This document shows positions 47,764-61,068 of a stretch of 64,000 nt of DNA, one piece after another. Origin of the DNA: Toxonevra muliebris. Its lineage: Eukaryota; Arthropoda; Insecta; Diptera; Pallopteridae. The DNA is taken from positions 19,296,708 to 19,360,707 of the forward strand of contig OY829329.1 in the NCBI GenBank assembly GCA_963691655.1, written 5' to 3'. The notes below the pieces were generated by a model. That model saw nothing but the letters and a program-made list of their open reading frames with translations, had not been told where the DNA came from and made no database searches. Within the stretch, counting starts at the first letter, position 1, and the number at the start of each line of letters is the position of its first letter. The position numbers and the translations under genes are program-made.

Positions 47764-50700
47764 AATGAAGATGGAACAGCAACAACAACATGTACTACGC
47801 ACACAAAACAACAGCAGCAAATAACAACAACAAAAACAGCAGAACCGGCAAAAGCTTTTCACATAAAATTGAATAAAATTAAAAACAAAACAAAAAATAA
47901 AAAATGAAATGTGAAAGCTTTTTGTAATATGATGATGCCATGCCCACAAACTCACTTCATAATCTATATATATATATATATATATATATATTTTCTCTTT
48001 TCTGAAAACAAAAGAAGAAAATTATGTGTGTATTACTAGAAACCGATTCATTTATTTTATTATAATATATCACATGTATTTTGTGATATAACTTCCAAAT
48101 ATTTCTTCTTTTTTTTAGGTTTTGCCTTTCTAGTTTTTTGGGGGAGAAGAATCGAGTATGCTAAACAAAATTCATTAATTTTTTTTTTTTTTTTGGTTTT
48201 TTTTTTTTTTTTTTGTAAGGATACTCATTACTAATGTCTTATCTTAAAATAGCATTGATTTGTATCAAATTAAGTACGAGTACGCATTTTTTTTTAGTAA
48301 TTTTAAATCAGCCTTATTCTGAAAATAAAATTTTATTTATTTATTATTTTTTAATGTTTTCGTTTCTCTATCGTATCAAAATTAAATTCCTCCATTATTA
48401 ATATAATTTTCTTTCTATTTAAATATGGAGAAAAAGGATAGATCACGAACATTTTTTTCAGAATAAGGTTGAATATAAAAATAATTGAAATTGTGGAGCT
48501 GATATCAAATGAAAACTTTAAATTGCATACTTGTTTTATTTTAAAGTTTTATAAGAAATGAGAAGCAAGGTTTCCAATTAAATAAACTATGAATAATGAA
48601 CCGAAGAGCTGAATTCGTAAATGTATTGTAGATAAATGGCTTGCAGCAAAAGTAATGCAAATGGCATTTTTTAAACGTGTTTCTGAATTTAGTAATGTCA
48701 TATCTAACTTTTTTCTTTTAGAATACATGTATGTAAAAGATTCAAGTCCATTATAAATTAAAATAAAACAGAATCTGCTTTGGATACTGCTTGGACGACT
48801 TATGTTCTAAGTCATTTATAAGATAATGAAATGAGTATCCTTTTGAACAACATTTGTAACTAAAAAGTTTTCTCGTTTTTTATCAATTTTATTTTTATTC
48901 GGGTTTGTATTTTTATATACTTATTTGAGTAAATGGGCAGTTTTGTTTTTTACTTTGTTTCATACCTAATATATTTTTGGAATATTTGTCTTTTTTTTAA
49001 ATCACATTATTCAGAAAATTGTCTTTTTTTAAATAAAAATGTTTAAATTTAACTAAATACATAAATAACTAATATATAAAATATACATAAATATTATGAA
49101 TTACTGAAATAAACTAAAATAACTATATCGTAATATCGCTGCAAGAATTACATATTTGAATTGATATAATATTTCTTTATTAATCGAAAATTTAAATGAC
49201 ATAAAAGATTGAATGGAATAAATTGTCAAAACGCGTAGTATCTATGTATGAAGAAAAAGGAAACACAATTTATAAATATTTATATTTTAATCTATAGTTA
49301 TTTATGTAACTAGTTCAATCATAACACACACCTAAACACACAATGACCGTAAGGCGGTATTGCTGTTGCAATTACAGCTATAAAAAATACCATACAAAAA
49401 GAAATTGTTTAAAATATTTAAGCAAAAATAACAAACAAACAAAAAAAAAAAAAAGAAAAAACGAAAAACAAAAGCAAAACCATATATAGTTGCTGCAATC
49501 TATATTGGTTTAAATTCTACAAGCTATACTTTGCATAGAGCTAATGATAAATTTTCCACTTATATAACCAACCAACCATCCAACCGCCTGTATTAATTAC
49601 CAACAATACAATACACATATGCAAGCATACTTTGAATTATAAAGTTTATTTACCTACCTTCATACTACTTAATTTATTCTCTCTATCTAAAAATTTAATG
49701 GAAAATTCATTACATTATTTTAGTGCAAAGTGTAGAGGTTGTAAACGAAAGAAAGAGAAATTAAAAAAAAAAACAAATATATATGAAAAAAAAATTGAGG
49801 AATGGGGAACGTAATTATGTATGCGTTCTGCAGCGTTTTTTATACACATCCCCATGCTAATTGTTAGATATTTGCCTCACAAAAAAAAAAAAAAAAAAAA
49901 AAAAAAACGATGTGTTATGTGCACTTATGTATTTTTTCTTAAATGTTTTATTTAAAATTAATGCTGAATATTTTTTCGTTACATCTTTTAGACACTGAAA
50001 ATCATAACAACAGCATAAAGAAAATCCAGTATAATTTTAACTGAAAAATTTAAACTTATCTCATTGTAATACTATATTAATAAAAAAAATGAATGTATTA
50101 ACTGAATTCAAATAAAGTTTCAAACACAACCATTGGGATTTACTTTATTTCGTGGGGACGGACAACAATGATATCCTCATTTACTAGAAACAAACAGCAA
50201 TTTTAAGTTATAAATAAATGATGTAGGTTGCAATCCAAAGAGGTCTAACAAATAGTTGAACTGAACAAAAAATTTGAGGAGAAACAGTTTCGGAGTAGAT
50301 AATATTAGAAATTCTATCAAAGGCTAAATTTACCAACAATAGTAAATTTACAATCACTGTGCACTGTTTTATTTATTTATAATATGGTTTACTGCTAATG
50401 TAGATTATTGTTGTTTAGCAACTAAAAAATAAAAATGGAAATATCCACATATAAATATTTTGTTGTTACAAATACAATTACATTGTCGTATATATGTATA
50501 TTTAATTCTCATTTGGTTATAGTTTTGCAATCTTAAGTAACTACTTTATCATAACGTTGTAATTAAATCGTTTTGTTACTAAGATGTTGATAACGAAACC
50601 ATTGAATTGAAGATTTACAAATTTGAATGTATTTCAATTCAATGAAGATATGAATATGATAATGAAGAAAGCTAACCTCAACTTCTATGCTTCAGCGTTA

Positions 50701-50766
50701 TTGATTTTTTAAATTAAAAAAAAGTAATTTTTCCCCCATTATATGTGCTTAAAATTTTCATTAGCT

Positions 50767-50861
50767 CTGTTCACGTACTTTTCCATCAAAAACTTTCAGG
50801 GAGAAAGATTGAGAAAAAAAATTGTCACAAAGAGAAACTATCCGAAAAAGTACGTGACAAA
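50767..50861. mobile_element. Small foldback element
   Basis: GTTCACGTACTTTT at the left and AAAAGTACGTGAC at the right are inverted partners, with GGGAGAAAG.. and ..AGAGAAACT inside. The whole is about 95 bp. It looks like a minimal MITE, but no target duplication was established. Confidence 0.5.
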
Positions 50862-51599
50862 AATAAAACTATTAAAAACTTTCAACTAAACAGATATTCC
50901 GTTGTTTTGACAGTTAATTTTTAGCGCGAAAAAATATTGTGCAGTTTATAATTTAATTTAATTAATTTAAAGAATAATTTTTTGAATTCATTCCGTGTGG
51001 CACAACTCGCATTCACAAATATTTACATTTTCAAAATCACCAATTCAATTTAACAAATCAGTTTTTTCCGCGTTTTAATTTTCAAAAAGCATTAAAATCA
51101 GCGGGAAAAGCGCCGAGGTGGCCACACTGGGTAAGGCAGCCTACTTTCGGGGTGCAATTCACTACACTTCAGCTAGCGGTAAGAAAGTTTAACATAACCA
51201 CCACTATATTTACTAACGAAATAATTAAAGTGCGGTATAATTTTAGGGCCCTATTTTTAATATTAAAAAGTTCACCTTTCTGATTCTATTTATACTAACA
51301 ATTAGAGCAAGGAATTCCATGCAAATGCATGTTTTTACTAGGCATCTCAAAAGTGAAATGGTCAAGTTATCTTTACGAATCATGAAATTTCTTTTAAAAT
51401 GGCATTCAATCGTTAATGAAAATTTATAATAAATGTATATTTTTGCATATTTTTAGGAAACTGTGCATATTTTTGCATATTTTACAATAAATGGATGTTT
51501 TTACATATTTTTCTTTTCTTTTTTTGATTTACATATTTTTAATATTTTAATAATTTTGATAACTTTTTAGTAAGCTGCGAAAAAAAAATCAAGTTGACT

Positions 51600-51905
51600 A
51601 GCATTTGAAAAGCCAGAAACATAAAAAATTTAACAATCGGCGCTCAGAAAAAATAATACAGCCTTTGATTACTACCTCTGCAGCGGCAGGGCTTAAAATA
51701 TTTTGTTTGGATTTATGCCAAGCTTTTATTGTTTTTATTTGAGAGCATATATTAATGAAATCATTCCTCATGAAACGTTACTGCACAAAACTTATATCGA
51801 CCAAATATATATTCATTTATTAGAAGAAATTAAGTTCGCCTTAAAAACTATTTCTTATGGGTTTCCAGAGATGAGGCCACTGATATCCAGGGAAGATATA
51901 TAAAT
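51600..51905 (+). mobile_element. Relic of a BED/hAT-type transposase-derived frame (CGGBP1-like)
   Basis: One frame reads QPLITTSAAAGLKIFCLDLCQAFI and, after a frameshift, another reads IPHETLLHKTYIDQIY followed by HLLEEIK. This order (LCxAF.., then IPxExTLRKxYxxxIY) resembles the region of hAT-derived proteins such as CGGBP1-like and BED-finger transposases. It is broken, so it is a fossil. The assignment rests on pattern memory only. Confidence 0.45.
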
Positions 51906-52645
51906 TTCGATATATAAACATCGTCCGAGTGTTGATGTAGAGCGATAATTTTCTTTATAGAAACATTTTTTAAAACCCGATCTGGAAAGTTTTTTATTTG
52001 AAAGCCCAAAAAAAATTTTATTGTTTACGCCAATAAAACAATAAATAAAGATTGATCTCATGATCATTTACATATTTACTTAACTACTATTTTTTTTTTG
52101 GATGACCTCGATAATCTAGTGGGTAGTTCACTACTGAATTCGAAATGCATGAAAAGTTTTCATTCGTCATGACAAACAATACTGTATATGAACTTAAAGG
52201 ACGCTAATGAGATATAACGGAGAAAACGACACTGCCCCAACCCTGACAGCGCTCCGACCCTGACGACACTCCCCTACATATCTGTGGTCAACACGGTTTG
52301 AAGTTAATGCCATTGGTTGCCACTCTACGTAAGCGAATGTTTTTTTTTATAACTTTTGTTTTAAAAAACATATAATTTCGGAGATTTTGAAGTCGACTTA
52401 AGCGATTATTGCCTTTAACCACATATATATCATACAAACATTTTGACAGAATTAAAATGAAGCATATCTATAAAACCAGTAAAACTACAAGAAGTCTATT
52501 CGAATATTCATTCAACTCATTACAACCATAGTGTTATATAACAATTTTAATTTTATAGAAAAATATAAAATAATACAATTAATTTATTTCTAGGTAATTA
52601 CAGCGGACTATGTATGCAATATGTTTCACAACAATAATACACAAT

Positions 52646-53996
52646 TTAATCTATTTTATGTACACGCATCTTTCCCTCAAAACCCACGGTTAATAATGTT
52701 TTGGAATTTAACCAAACGGCATCACGTATAAAGTTTTGGGAATCTGCATTTTCATAAACTATATTATAATCGTCTTCCACATTAGCAATCTTAACAATAT
52801 TTGAGTCACCAATAATTGCTAATTTTTGGCTGGAAAATATTTAAAAACCATATATGAGCATTCATTGAATATTATATAGTTCATGAACATGAAAAATCTT
52901 ACCCATCTGGTATAATTTTCTTTATAGGACGATCCAAGTATTTCGTGCTTTTAACAATATTATTTGGCAATCGTATATCAATACTATGAATCAAACCAGA
53001 TTCATCACCAAGGTATATTAAATATTCATTGTGTATATTTTCTTCCTGAGAAAACCATGCTAAATTTTTGAAACGCACATTATGATTTTCATATATTGCT
53101 GAAATGTATTGTAATAAAAGACTTAACAAAAAAAGAAACAAATATCGAGGAAATATATTTAAGATATTTACGCACCTACTGCCGGTCTAGTTAGCCGATC
53201 ATCCCAAATTAGTGCCGATTTGTCAAGAGAGCATGTGGCATATATTGATGCGTCTCTACGTGAAGACTCCACGCCAGTAATGCTATCCGAGTGAGCAAAA
53301 CGAAATGTGTGTGTTGAAAACAAGTCAGCGCAGCCCATATCCCACAGCTACAAAAGAGAAAAATACCACAGATAGTCTTTAAAGCTAAATTTGCAAAGCG
53401 CACACATTCACCTTAAGAGTGCCATCCTCGCTGCCCGTGATGCTTTTGTTGACATTTGATTTCATTACATCCATACAAACAATGGGTTTCACATGTTCAC
53501 ACTTTTCCCCAATCAGAAATAAGCTATACGGATTATTGCTATTACGTGTCGACCACACTTGTACGTTTCCCGAACGAAAAGCCAACATGAACTATGGACA
53601 AAATTAGAGCATCGATAATATTTTCCTTTTTCTAAATCAATAGCTACTTACTATATTTTTTGATATGAATTGTAACTTGGAGATAATTGCATTGCATTGT
53701 AACTTAAAACATGCACTTGCTGGCTCAATTTCATTATCAATATTTTCAAATCCCCACACTGATCCACTCCACTCACGTCCTGATAATTTGTTGGTTGCAA
53801 TTATAGCATGATTTGCATTATTTAAAGTAATACATTCCCAGGCGGAATGCATACGAAGTAAATGATTGAGCGGGCGTTTTGCATAGTCGCGTGAGTTGAG
53901 ATTTGGATATTCTGTATTATTAGCTAAATCTGTTTCATCTGGTGGCTGATGACTGTCTGGTGTTTTGTAAACTATTCCATAATTTATTGGAAACAT
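52646..53996 (-). CDS. vls: Valois / MEP50 (WDR77-like) methylosome WD-repeat protein, 358 aa
   Basis: Exons on the minus strand: 53996-53652, 53591-53412, 53347-53176, 53098-52903, 52829-52646; phases agree (1,077 nt). The N-terminal part has SGREWSGSVWGF, matching the WDR77 signature around SGRCWAGSLWLF. WD blades follow: VWSTRNSNN, CMDVMKSN..ITGSEDGTLKLWD, AHSDSITGVESS..ATCSLDKSALIWDD, and a last blade with NFIRDAVW..LLTVGFEGKMRVH, like the WDR77 FVRDATW..LLTTVGWDHQV ending. In Drosophila, valois partners the arginine methyltransferase Capsuleen (PRMT5), which methylates Sm proteins, and is needed for germ plasm and Tudor localisation. The sequence is diverged, as is usual for this gene. 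The length is near the Drosophila protein. Confidence 0.85.
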
Positions 53997-55572
53997 TTTC
54001 TTACACTTTTTTATTTCACTTTAAATCGGATCAATAAACAAGTTAAGCAAATGTTTTACTAATGTTTTAGGTTAGATCAGCGGCCGGTCAACGAATAGGG
54101 TTGCCATGTCTTACGAGAACTGTTACGATTGATAATTTTTTAAAAGTACCAAAATTTGAAACAAATGTACTTTTCGAAATCAAAATGTACCTCATAAGAG
54201 TGTAATGTTACATTACGAAAAAAGTTAATTAAGCTTGGCTTATTTTAAAAAATACATAGTGACTCGAACATAATAAGGTTTTGCATCAAATCATATAGGC
54301 AATTAAGTGATGCTAGAGGTTTTCCAAAATCAAAGTAAATTTTTAGAACGAAGCGGTTACAACATTGCTTATTTAATGGGACATGAAGCACCTTAATGTA
54401 AAGCTATTGAAACTCAGTGTAACAATTGGTAAAACGCATATTTAAAATCTGGAAATGAAGATTTTCGACGTATTCAAACGAGAATGATTTGTAAGCCGAT
54501 TTTTTCAATAACAGCGGGAACCGCTTGGAGTAAGTCAATAATCTAATTTTTAATATGTACAAGTAGTTTGGTCCCCGAAAAAGGACCATTATCTTCACAT
54601 CGATTCTGTCGTAATCATTCACTTACCCTCAATCACTTTGAATTAAATTGTGATAGATCTATACAACATATCGAAATTTCAATAAAATATACTTACTTAT
54701 TTGTGTTTTGTGATTTAATAAAAAAAGAATTGAATTTCACCAGGGCAAAAAAAAACACATCTTTGTTGTTGCGTCAGATATCATAACAACATATATACAA
54801 CAAAATAATAACACATTTTTGTTGTTGCGGCTATAAAGGCAACGTGAAGAGAATGCAAAAATTGAAAACAAACGTAAACAATCAATAAAAAGTAAACAAT
54901 GATTTTGACAGCCTATGGTATTGACCACGAAGAAAGAAGATTGAGTTGCTGATAACTTCACCTTGCTACTAAGGTTAGGTCAGGTTGGCATAAATTCAAC
55001 TTGTAACTCGCTTTTCATGTACCTTTGTGGTGAACTGCAGTAAGTTGTCAAAATAATGTTGTTGACTTTGATATTCTAATGCGACCTACACATCAACAAA
55101 GCTCTGTTGTTGTTGCCGTGATGAAATTTTGTTATACTGCCTGTTTGCTAGTTATGATGTGGTTATAAAATTAAAACAAACTCTATTTTAAATTAAAATA
55201 AACAGTTTAAACACATTTAAAATAAAAGATTTTTTCTACATATTAATTAAATTTATCAATAAATAAATATTGTATTTTTAAGGACAAGATGAGTATCTAT
55301 ATATGTATATACATAACTTTAATTATTTAAAAATTAAGAAGTAGATATGCAGTATCCGTATGCATATTTTTAAAAAATTCTTTGCTTTTATTTATTTCAG
55401 CAGCAGGTTGGGGAAAAAAGCGGCCAGCAGATAAATACATCCTGCTCAAAACTTAAATGCATTTAAAAAAAAGTTTTTCTCTTTCAGACAATGTATATAA
55501 AAATAATAAGTATACTAATTTTTAACAGTATAGTATACTAATGTTTAAAATGCATATACGTTTAGTATTCGC
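53997..55572. other. Gap between valois and Bdp1
   Basis: Holds the valois promoter, AT-rich DNA, a dispersed repeat (54741-54966) and the Bdp1 3' untranslated region from about 55200. No further coding frame is convincing. Confidence 0.5.
54741..54966 (-). repeat. Inverted copy of the 25.7-kb dispersed repeat
   Basis: Read on the minus strand it matches 25675-25905 over about 220 bp, with scattered substitutions and small indels. Shared blocks include CATAGGCTGTCAAAATCATT and GCCGCAACAACAAAAATGTG. Confidence 0.7.
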
Positions 55573-58117
55573 TCAGCTCATGACGGACAGAATGGCTTGT
55601 ACTATAGTTTCCGGTATATCCAACGGTTTTTCGCATAATTCACCGCTATTTTTATCCAGCATATAAATCTCATTTACAACCTTATCAGCATTATCGGGAT
55701 CCAATGTGGAAACGAGAACCAAAGAACCTTCAGCCAGTTCTGTGAGAATTTGCTGTATATCTAGTTCGTCTAAATCATCTAATCCGTGTTCCGTTGAAAT
55801 TTCATTCGTGGCTGATGAGGAAGGTAAATCAATTGCTGTTGTTGTTGTTGAACATATGATATCGCTGTCCTCATTAACAGGATTCAGAGTACCATCATCA
55901 AGATTTACCAGAGACTTACTTATTGTGGTATTATTTTCATCATAATTTGTAAATGGATCACTTGAGTTTTCCGTATGCTTGTTATAGCTGATAAATTCCT
56001 CCTGTTCTTGTAAATTATCTGGTTGTAGTAATTCACTGATCTCATTTTCCAGCTCATTTGAATTTGTTGCGTTTGTAGGTTCCGAATTTACGTATAATGA
56101 TGATGATGAGTCATTCATAACTGAAACATGCTCAGATTTTATTTTTTCCGTTTTAATCGATATTTTTGAGGCATGATTTTCTATGCATTCAACGTTTTCG
56201 GTGGCATTCATTTTTTTTATTTTGCGGGTTCGCTTCTGTTTTTTGGGTTTGTTTGCTTTATCATTTTGATTAATGCCATTATTTATATCAATTGCTTCTG
56301 CTTCTTTAGCGAGAGCTTTGTTTTTCGACTGTGATCGTTTACTAATTTTACGTTTTATTATGTTTTCATTTTCATAAATATCATCACCATGTTTAAGTAC
56401 ACGTGCTGCAACGCTCGTTGTCACATTAATCTGAAAATGTATTGCGTAATTTATACATAATTAAAAATTGTGAATTTTAAACTATTGGATTGTATTACCT
56501 TTTTGACCGCTTTTGCCTCTTTAGCTTTTATTTCCTTCCATTGGCGTTCAACTTCTGCTCTTTCCCGTTCTTCAGTCTCCAATTGCTTTTTCAGGTCCTC
56601 AACATTGAATGTCTTTGGATAGAGTAACGCTTTATTTATCAATGTGCCATTGCAGCGTTCTTCTTTCTTAAATTTCAATTTCAAATCACGGCGTGTACGC
56701 TTTGGAAATAATTGGCACATCAGTGAGAAATCCGTACCAATGGTTTGCAGGCAACGGTAAAATTTTACTGTTTCCTCTGGAGGCCATTCTTTTGTGCGTT
56801 TCTGTCGCTTGTAAAAGCCATTCATGCCTGTATTTTCATCGAGAAATATAAGTGAAGAGTTTGCCAACACCTTTCGTGCCTCTTGCTCAGCAGTTGTTTC
56901 AATTTCCAACGATTTATCATCGAGTATTAGTTCACCATTCGAATTTAACTTAAGTTGCGGTACTGGCAATGCATTTGGCGTTCCATCTTCATTACATTTC
57001 TCAGTAGTAAGCTTAACTTCATTACTACTGCTGTCCTTTCGATTTTCAGTAATCGACGATGCTTCTTTCTTTATTTGCGAAATATTTGGTTTCTGTTCCA
57101 TAGGGTTCGTTACAGGATTATAGTAAATCAACTCAAACATTTTTAATGTAGATTTATCGGGCACGCCACGGGTGAAACGTGCATCGTAATCACGTTGCGA
57201 TCGAGGGCGTTGATTGTGGTCGTCTGTTTTGCGTAACTTTGATGGCGTGGCATAGGAATCAGAAAATGCAGAACAACCGGATTCAGTGCGTGTACGTCCT
57301 AATCCAGCTGTTGGTATGAACTTTTGCGGTGCATGGTGATACGTTGTTGATGCAGCATTTAGAGATGGTTGACTGATTGATGCGGAATAATGACGTTCTC
57401 GTCGATGAGTTGGTATTGCAAATTCAATAGGAGCTGAAAGCGATAATTAAATCAATGTGTTTTCTTATGTAAATAAATAACAATAATACCAGGAGTATCT
57501 TCTGCTTGTGGTGTCGATGGCGCAGAGAGTGTAGAACCCATTAAACTGTTGCGCCTTTGAAATACAGGTGTTGCTCGTATTCGTTGGCGCGCTTGTGTTT
57601 TTGATGGTGACATAGGAAATCCACTGGCTGATTTATGTAAATCCATTTGAATAACATTCTCCTCAAAATCCGTTTGGAAAACGTCATCATTGCTGCTGGT
57701 TGCTGATTGGTTCAGTAGTGTACGACTATTGTCCACCTTTGCCGGACATTTAAAAGAGTTATTATCTTTTTCAGTTTTACCTATAAAAACATCATTTTCT
57801 TCAGTGGGGTTTTCAAAGCTGGCTTCCAAGTTACTGGAAAGTTCGTCTGCTGCTATTTTTCCAGAGATGTTTTCATTTATTTTAAGAGAATTATTTCTTT
57901 GAGAATTTTCTTGCTTATAAATTACATCCTTTTTGAAATGTTCTTCGATGTTTTCATCTTTTTTTACAGTGTCGCTATCACTTTTATTAAGTTGTTCATC
58001 ATTGTTTAATTTTTCATTTACTACTGCTTTCGCAATGGTATCAATTGATTGCGGTTTAGGTTTCCTTTTTGAAGTAATGTTGGCCGCAGCCTTTATTCTT
58101 GGCCTACGCATTGCCAT
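55573..58117 (-). CDS. Bdp1: Bdp1 (TFIIIB subunit B''), 806 aa, three exons
   Basis: Exons on the minus strand: 58117-57490, 57433-56499 and 56430-55573 (2,421 nt). The middle exon holds the SANT domain: KRTKEWPPEETVKFYRCLQT, GTDFSLMCQLFPKRTRRDLK and KFKKEERCN, with the family's typical run into a charged helix (ETEERERAEVERQWKEIKAKE). Upstream are RRPRIKAAANI at the N-terminus and an extended basic/serine part. Downstream is a polar acidic tail. Bdp1 is the third subunit of TFIIIB with TBP and Brf1; it opens promoter DNA for RNA polymerase III at tRNA and 5S genes. The protein is complete. The flanks outside the SANT domain are low-complexity and diverge fast. It lies downstream of a dead LINE piece on the other strand. 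Confidence 0.93.
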
Positions 58118-59838
58118 TTTTCACTGCTTAATCAATAATCGATACTTTAAAAACTTTTTTATTTATTAATTATTTTTTTGTTTTGTTTTTAATGAAAATA
58201 TCGCCACGAGACCATTATTGCTATTATCAACGAGGACATCAAGAGAATTTTCTTCAAATTTTCTCTCACACTTATGTTTAATTTTTTTCTCAGTTTGTCT
58301 GTCAAATTGTTTTTGGTAGTGAACTAGTGTTATTTTTTACAATGAATACCAGATATGCAAGATGGTTACTAGAAATGGTCGCGAAACTTCGTTAATTTGT
58401 AGACAGCAGCTACACCATCGGTATTCTAAAAGCGGGGAATTGATGAATTTCAAAAAAATAAGATTTTCTTCGTCGCTATGCTCAGGTTTTTGTTTTAGGT
58501 GTTTCGAATAGTAGGAATTTGAAAAAACCGATAACAAATTTTAAAATTGAGAAAAAACCGATTGAACCAGGCTTTAAAATATTTACTGAATCAATTGCAA
58601 TAAAACTTATATTTTATCGGTGAACTTAAATTTACTTTAGTAAACATATGCTTTATAATATGAAACACCTGTTGTCTTTTTAAAAATTAAAATTGGAGCT
58701 TGTTTGTGAAATATTGCTAAAAAATCAGATACGGTTCTCATAAAATATCGGTTTCTTATGGAAATTCAAAAATAGTTCACGCAACAGATATATGCGTGTA
58801 TCTTTATCGATAGCTGGAAAGCCATAAAAATCCTTGGATCAGTATTCCTCACTTCCAGAGTAGCCTTCGACTGTACAGTGTCTCTCAACGAAATTCCCGA
58901 TTAGTTTCATCTGCACTTAATTTGGAAGCGGGGGCACAGAGGGATACCGGAGATCGAAATCGCAGACGAGCTAGCCAGAAAAGGCAACGTGTAAGTCACA
59001 GATGATTATACATAAGTGTGATTTTATATACTTTTTAACACTTTTTTCATTTCTCCCAAAAAAAAATTGTTAGGGGGAAAGATGGATTTTAGGGAGAAAT
59101 GGTGCTCGATCTAGAGGAAAAAGAGTTAGATTTGGTAACACTGATGTTTGTAAAGCCCCCCCGATGAGAATAACGAGAGCACAACTCTATGACAGCGCGC
59201 CCTCATTCTGCCTCACTACAATAATTTTGAAAACTTGGCATCATTGTTTCAATCCCAAAAATAACATATTTTTATATTTTTCTTGGCTTTCAAATAAACA
59301 AAAAAAACATCTAGACCAAAATCACTAAAATATCCAAAATTTAAAGTATACGCAATTAGCTGAGCTTCTACATTTGTAATCATTTCGCGTCCAGACCACT
59401 TTGTGAACTCTATTTCTCTAAACGTCAAATTTCCCTACGATTAAAAGCGCACATGCAATTCTAATCAAAAGCAAATCATGGTAAATAATAAATAGCCTGA
59501 ACAACACATGTGAACAATAAACGCGAGCGGTAAAGTAAAGCAAGCAGCTGGACTATAAAATTTTTTTTAAAAATTTCACATAAAAAGAGTAAACAAAAGT
59601 CGATCTATTAAATGCTAAACTTGAAGCATTTTACAGGATATCAAAAAATTTAGCGAAAAATATAAAAGAATCCATAAAAGTTTAGTCTCTGAAAGCAGAA
59701 AGTGCATTTTATTTGATTGATTACGCAAGCCATTCGGATGATATTAGTAGCTGTTTAAGGAAGAACTTTCGGGAAATGCATTTATCCGCACGCATTGTGG
59801 TTGCAAACAGTAATCTTTAACTTATACCAACAGAAATA
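58118..59838. other. Gap between the divergent Bdp1 and STARD7-like genes
   Basis: Contains the Bdp1 promoter on its left and the STARD7-like promoter and 5' untranslated region on its right. A LINE RNase H fragment lies at 58806-58994. No further coding frame was found. Confidence 0.5.
58806..58994 (+). mobile_element. Jockey-like LINE RNase H fragment
   Basis: A single frame, with one in-frame stop, reads IDSWKAIKILGSV, then LTSRVAFDCTVSLNEI, then LIWKRGHRGIPEIEIADELA and RKGNV. These are the SDSQAAIKAL, middle and WVPGHRGIPGNExADELARKG blocks of Jockey-clade RNase H. The tryptophan-lysine-arginine replaces the usual WVPGH start, and the catalytic-type aspartate of ADELA is kept. It has no flanking element body that I could see. 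Confidence 0.8.
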
Positions 59839-61068
59839 ATGTTTTTCAACCGATTATTATTAAATGTGAAGCAACATTCGAGAGCGACATTGCGTGCCTG
59901 GTCATATCAATGCGAATCAATACTGGCTCAACGCTCTCGGCGTATTCAACAGCTTTTTACATTTTATCACAGAGTGTATGGGCCGCATGGCCTGCAGCAA
60001 CTTTTGCGCTCATATCATAAACAACTACAGCCACCATTGCATGGAATTATGCTCAGTGCGGTTGGTGCGGTAGGGTTAAGCATAACTAACATAGGAGCAG
60101 CATCAGGCTTCGATTGGACACGTGAGCGTCTTAGTTTAACTAATTTCGATACATGTCGGCGTGATATTGAATTTATACAAACATTGCCGCGTAATAAACT
60201 ATGCCCTTTGTGCAAAGAGAAACATATGAAATATTGCTATTGTCTGCTGGGCAATAAAAAATGTCGCTCTCCTAAAGATGGCCAAGAGAGTATACGAAGC
60301 TGCCGCACACCGCTGCTAGAATCAGTAGATAGTGGAAATGTCATGATTGAAGCAGCTGATGAGAATACTTGGGAACCGTATTTCAGTAAAAACGAATTTT
60401 CGATTTGGAGACGCGAGGAACGAACAGCCATGTACGCATATAAGGTTTATGCGCGTTTTGACGATATTACTGCTGCCGATCTGCTGCACGTACAGACTGA
60501 CCTAGATTATCGGCGACAATGGGACGAGACGGCGGTGCGGCTCGAAATGGTTGAGGAGGACCCAATGCCTAATTCGAATTCACATCTAATCTACTGGGAG
60601 ATGCAATGGCCAAAATTTTTTTCGAATCGAGATTATGTCTATTGCCGACGATATGTCACCGATTATCAACGTAAAGTTATGATGATTTGCAGCCGTGGCA
60701 CAACACATCCAAGCTATCCAGTGTCTACGAGCAAGGTGCGTGTCACAAACTATTGGAGCTTAATGGTGATTAAACCGTTTCGTAGCTTTGAAGAACCTGG
60801 GGTACATTATATACTAACGTATTATGACGATCCGGGCTTGCCCATACCACAAAATATCAAGTCGTGGGTGACGCAAAAGCAAATGCCCGACTTCCTCAAG
60901 AAAATGTATAATGCCACTAAGCAGTACTCTTGCAAGCGCGCTCTCGAAATGAAGCAAATGCTCAATATAGACAGTTTTGACATTGCCGACAATGATTACA
61001 CCGCCAACGCATCACGCTCCACTTGGCTGAGACGCATGTGGAGTCATCAACGAGAGCCTGGTAAATAG
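59839..61068 (+). CDS. Stard7: START-domain lipid-transfer protein (STARD7-like), 409 aa, single exon
   Basis: One uninterrupted frame. The N-terminus is rich in arginine and lacks acidic residues (MFFNRLLLNVKQHSRATLRAW), suggesting a mitochondrial targeting peptide, as in STARD7. A hydrophobic stretch at about 69-90 (GIMLSAVGAVGLSITNIGAA) could span a membrane. The START domain is at about 175-370: WEPYFSKNEFSIWRREE, YAYKVYARFDDITAADLL, VQTDLDYRRQWDE, the hallmark SNRDYVYCRRY, then a closing MPDFLKKMYNAT. STARD7 carries phosphatidylcholine to mitochondria. A cysteine cluster (C122, C125, C133, C135, C142) sits before the START domain and could bind metal. It may be an intronless locus or the intron may lie in the 5' untranslated region. 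Confidence 0.87.
   Translation: MFFNRLLLNVKQHSRATLRAWSYQCESILAQRSRRIQQLFTFYHRVYGPHGLQQLLRSYHKQLQPPLHGIMLSAVGAVGLSITNIGAASGFDWTRERLSLTNFDTCRRDIEFIQTLPRNKLCPLCKEKHMKYCYCLLGNKKCRSPKDGQESIRSCRTPLLESVDSGNVMIEAADENTWEPYFSKNEFSIWRREERTAMYAYKVYARFDDITAADLLHVQTDLDYRRQWDETAVRLEMVEEDPMPNSNSHLIYWEMQWPKFFSNRDYVYCRRYVTDYQRKVMMICSRGTTHPSYPVSTSKVRVTNYWSLMVIKPFRSFEEPGVHYILTYYDDPGLPIPQNIKSWVTQKQMPDFLKKMYNATKQYSCKRALEMKQMLNIDSFDIADNDYTANASRSTWLRRMWSHQREPGK

Larger units (their letters stand above)
47764..52645. other. Long AT-rich gap between loquacious and valois
   Basis: Begins with the loqs 3' untranslated region, which has CAACAACA runs and a (TA)n microsatellite near 47964-47991. Long T and A homopolymers occur near 48175-48215 and 49877-49907. 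Apart from a small foldback and a transposase relic listed separately, no gene was seen. Confidence 0.5.
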
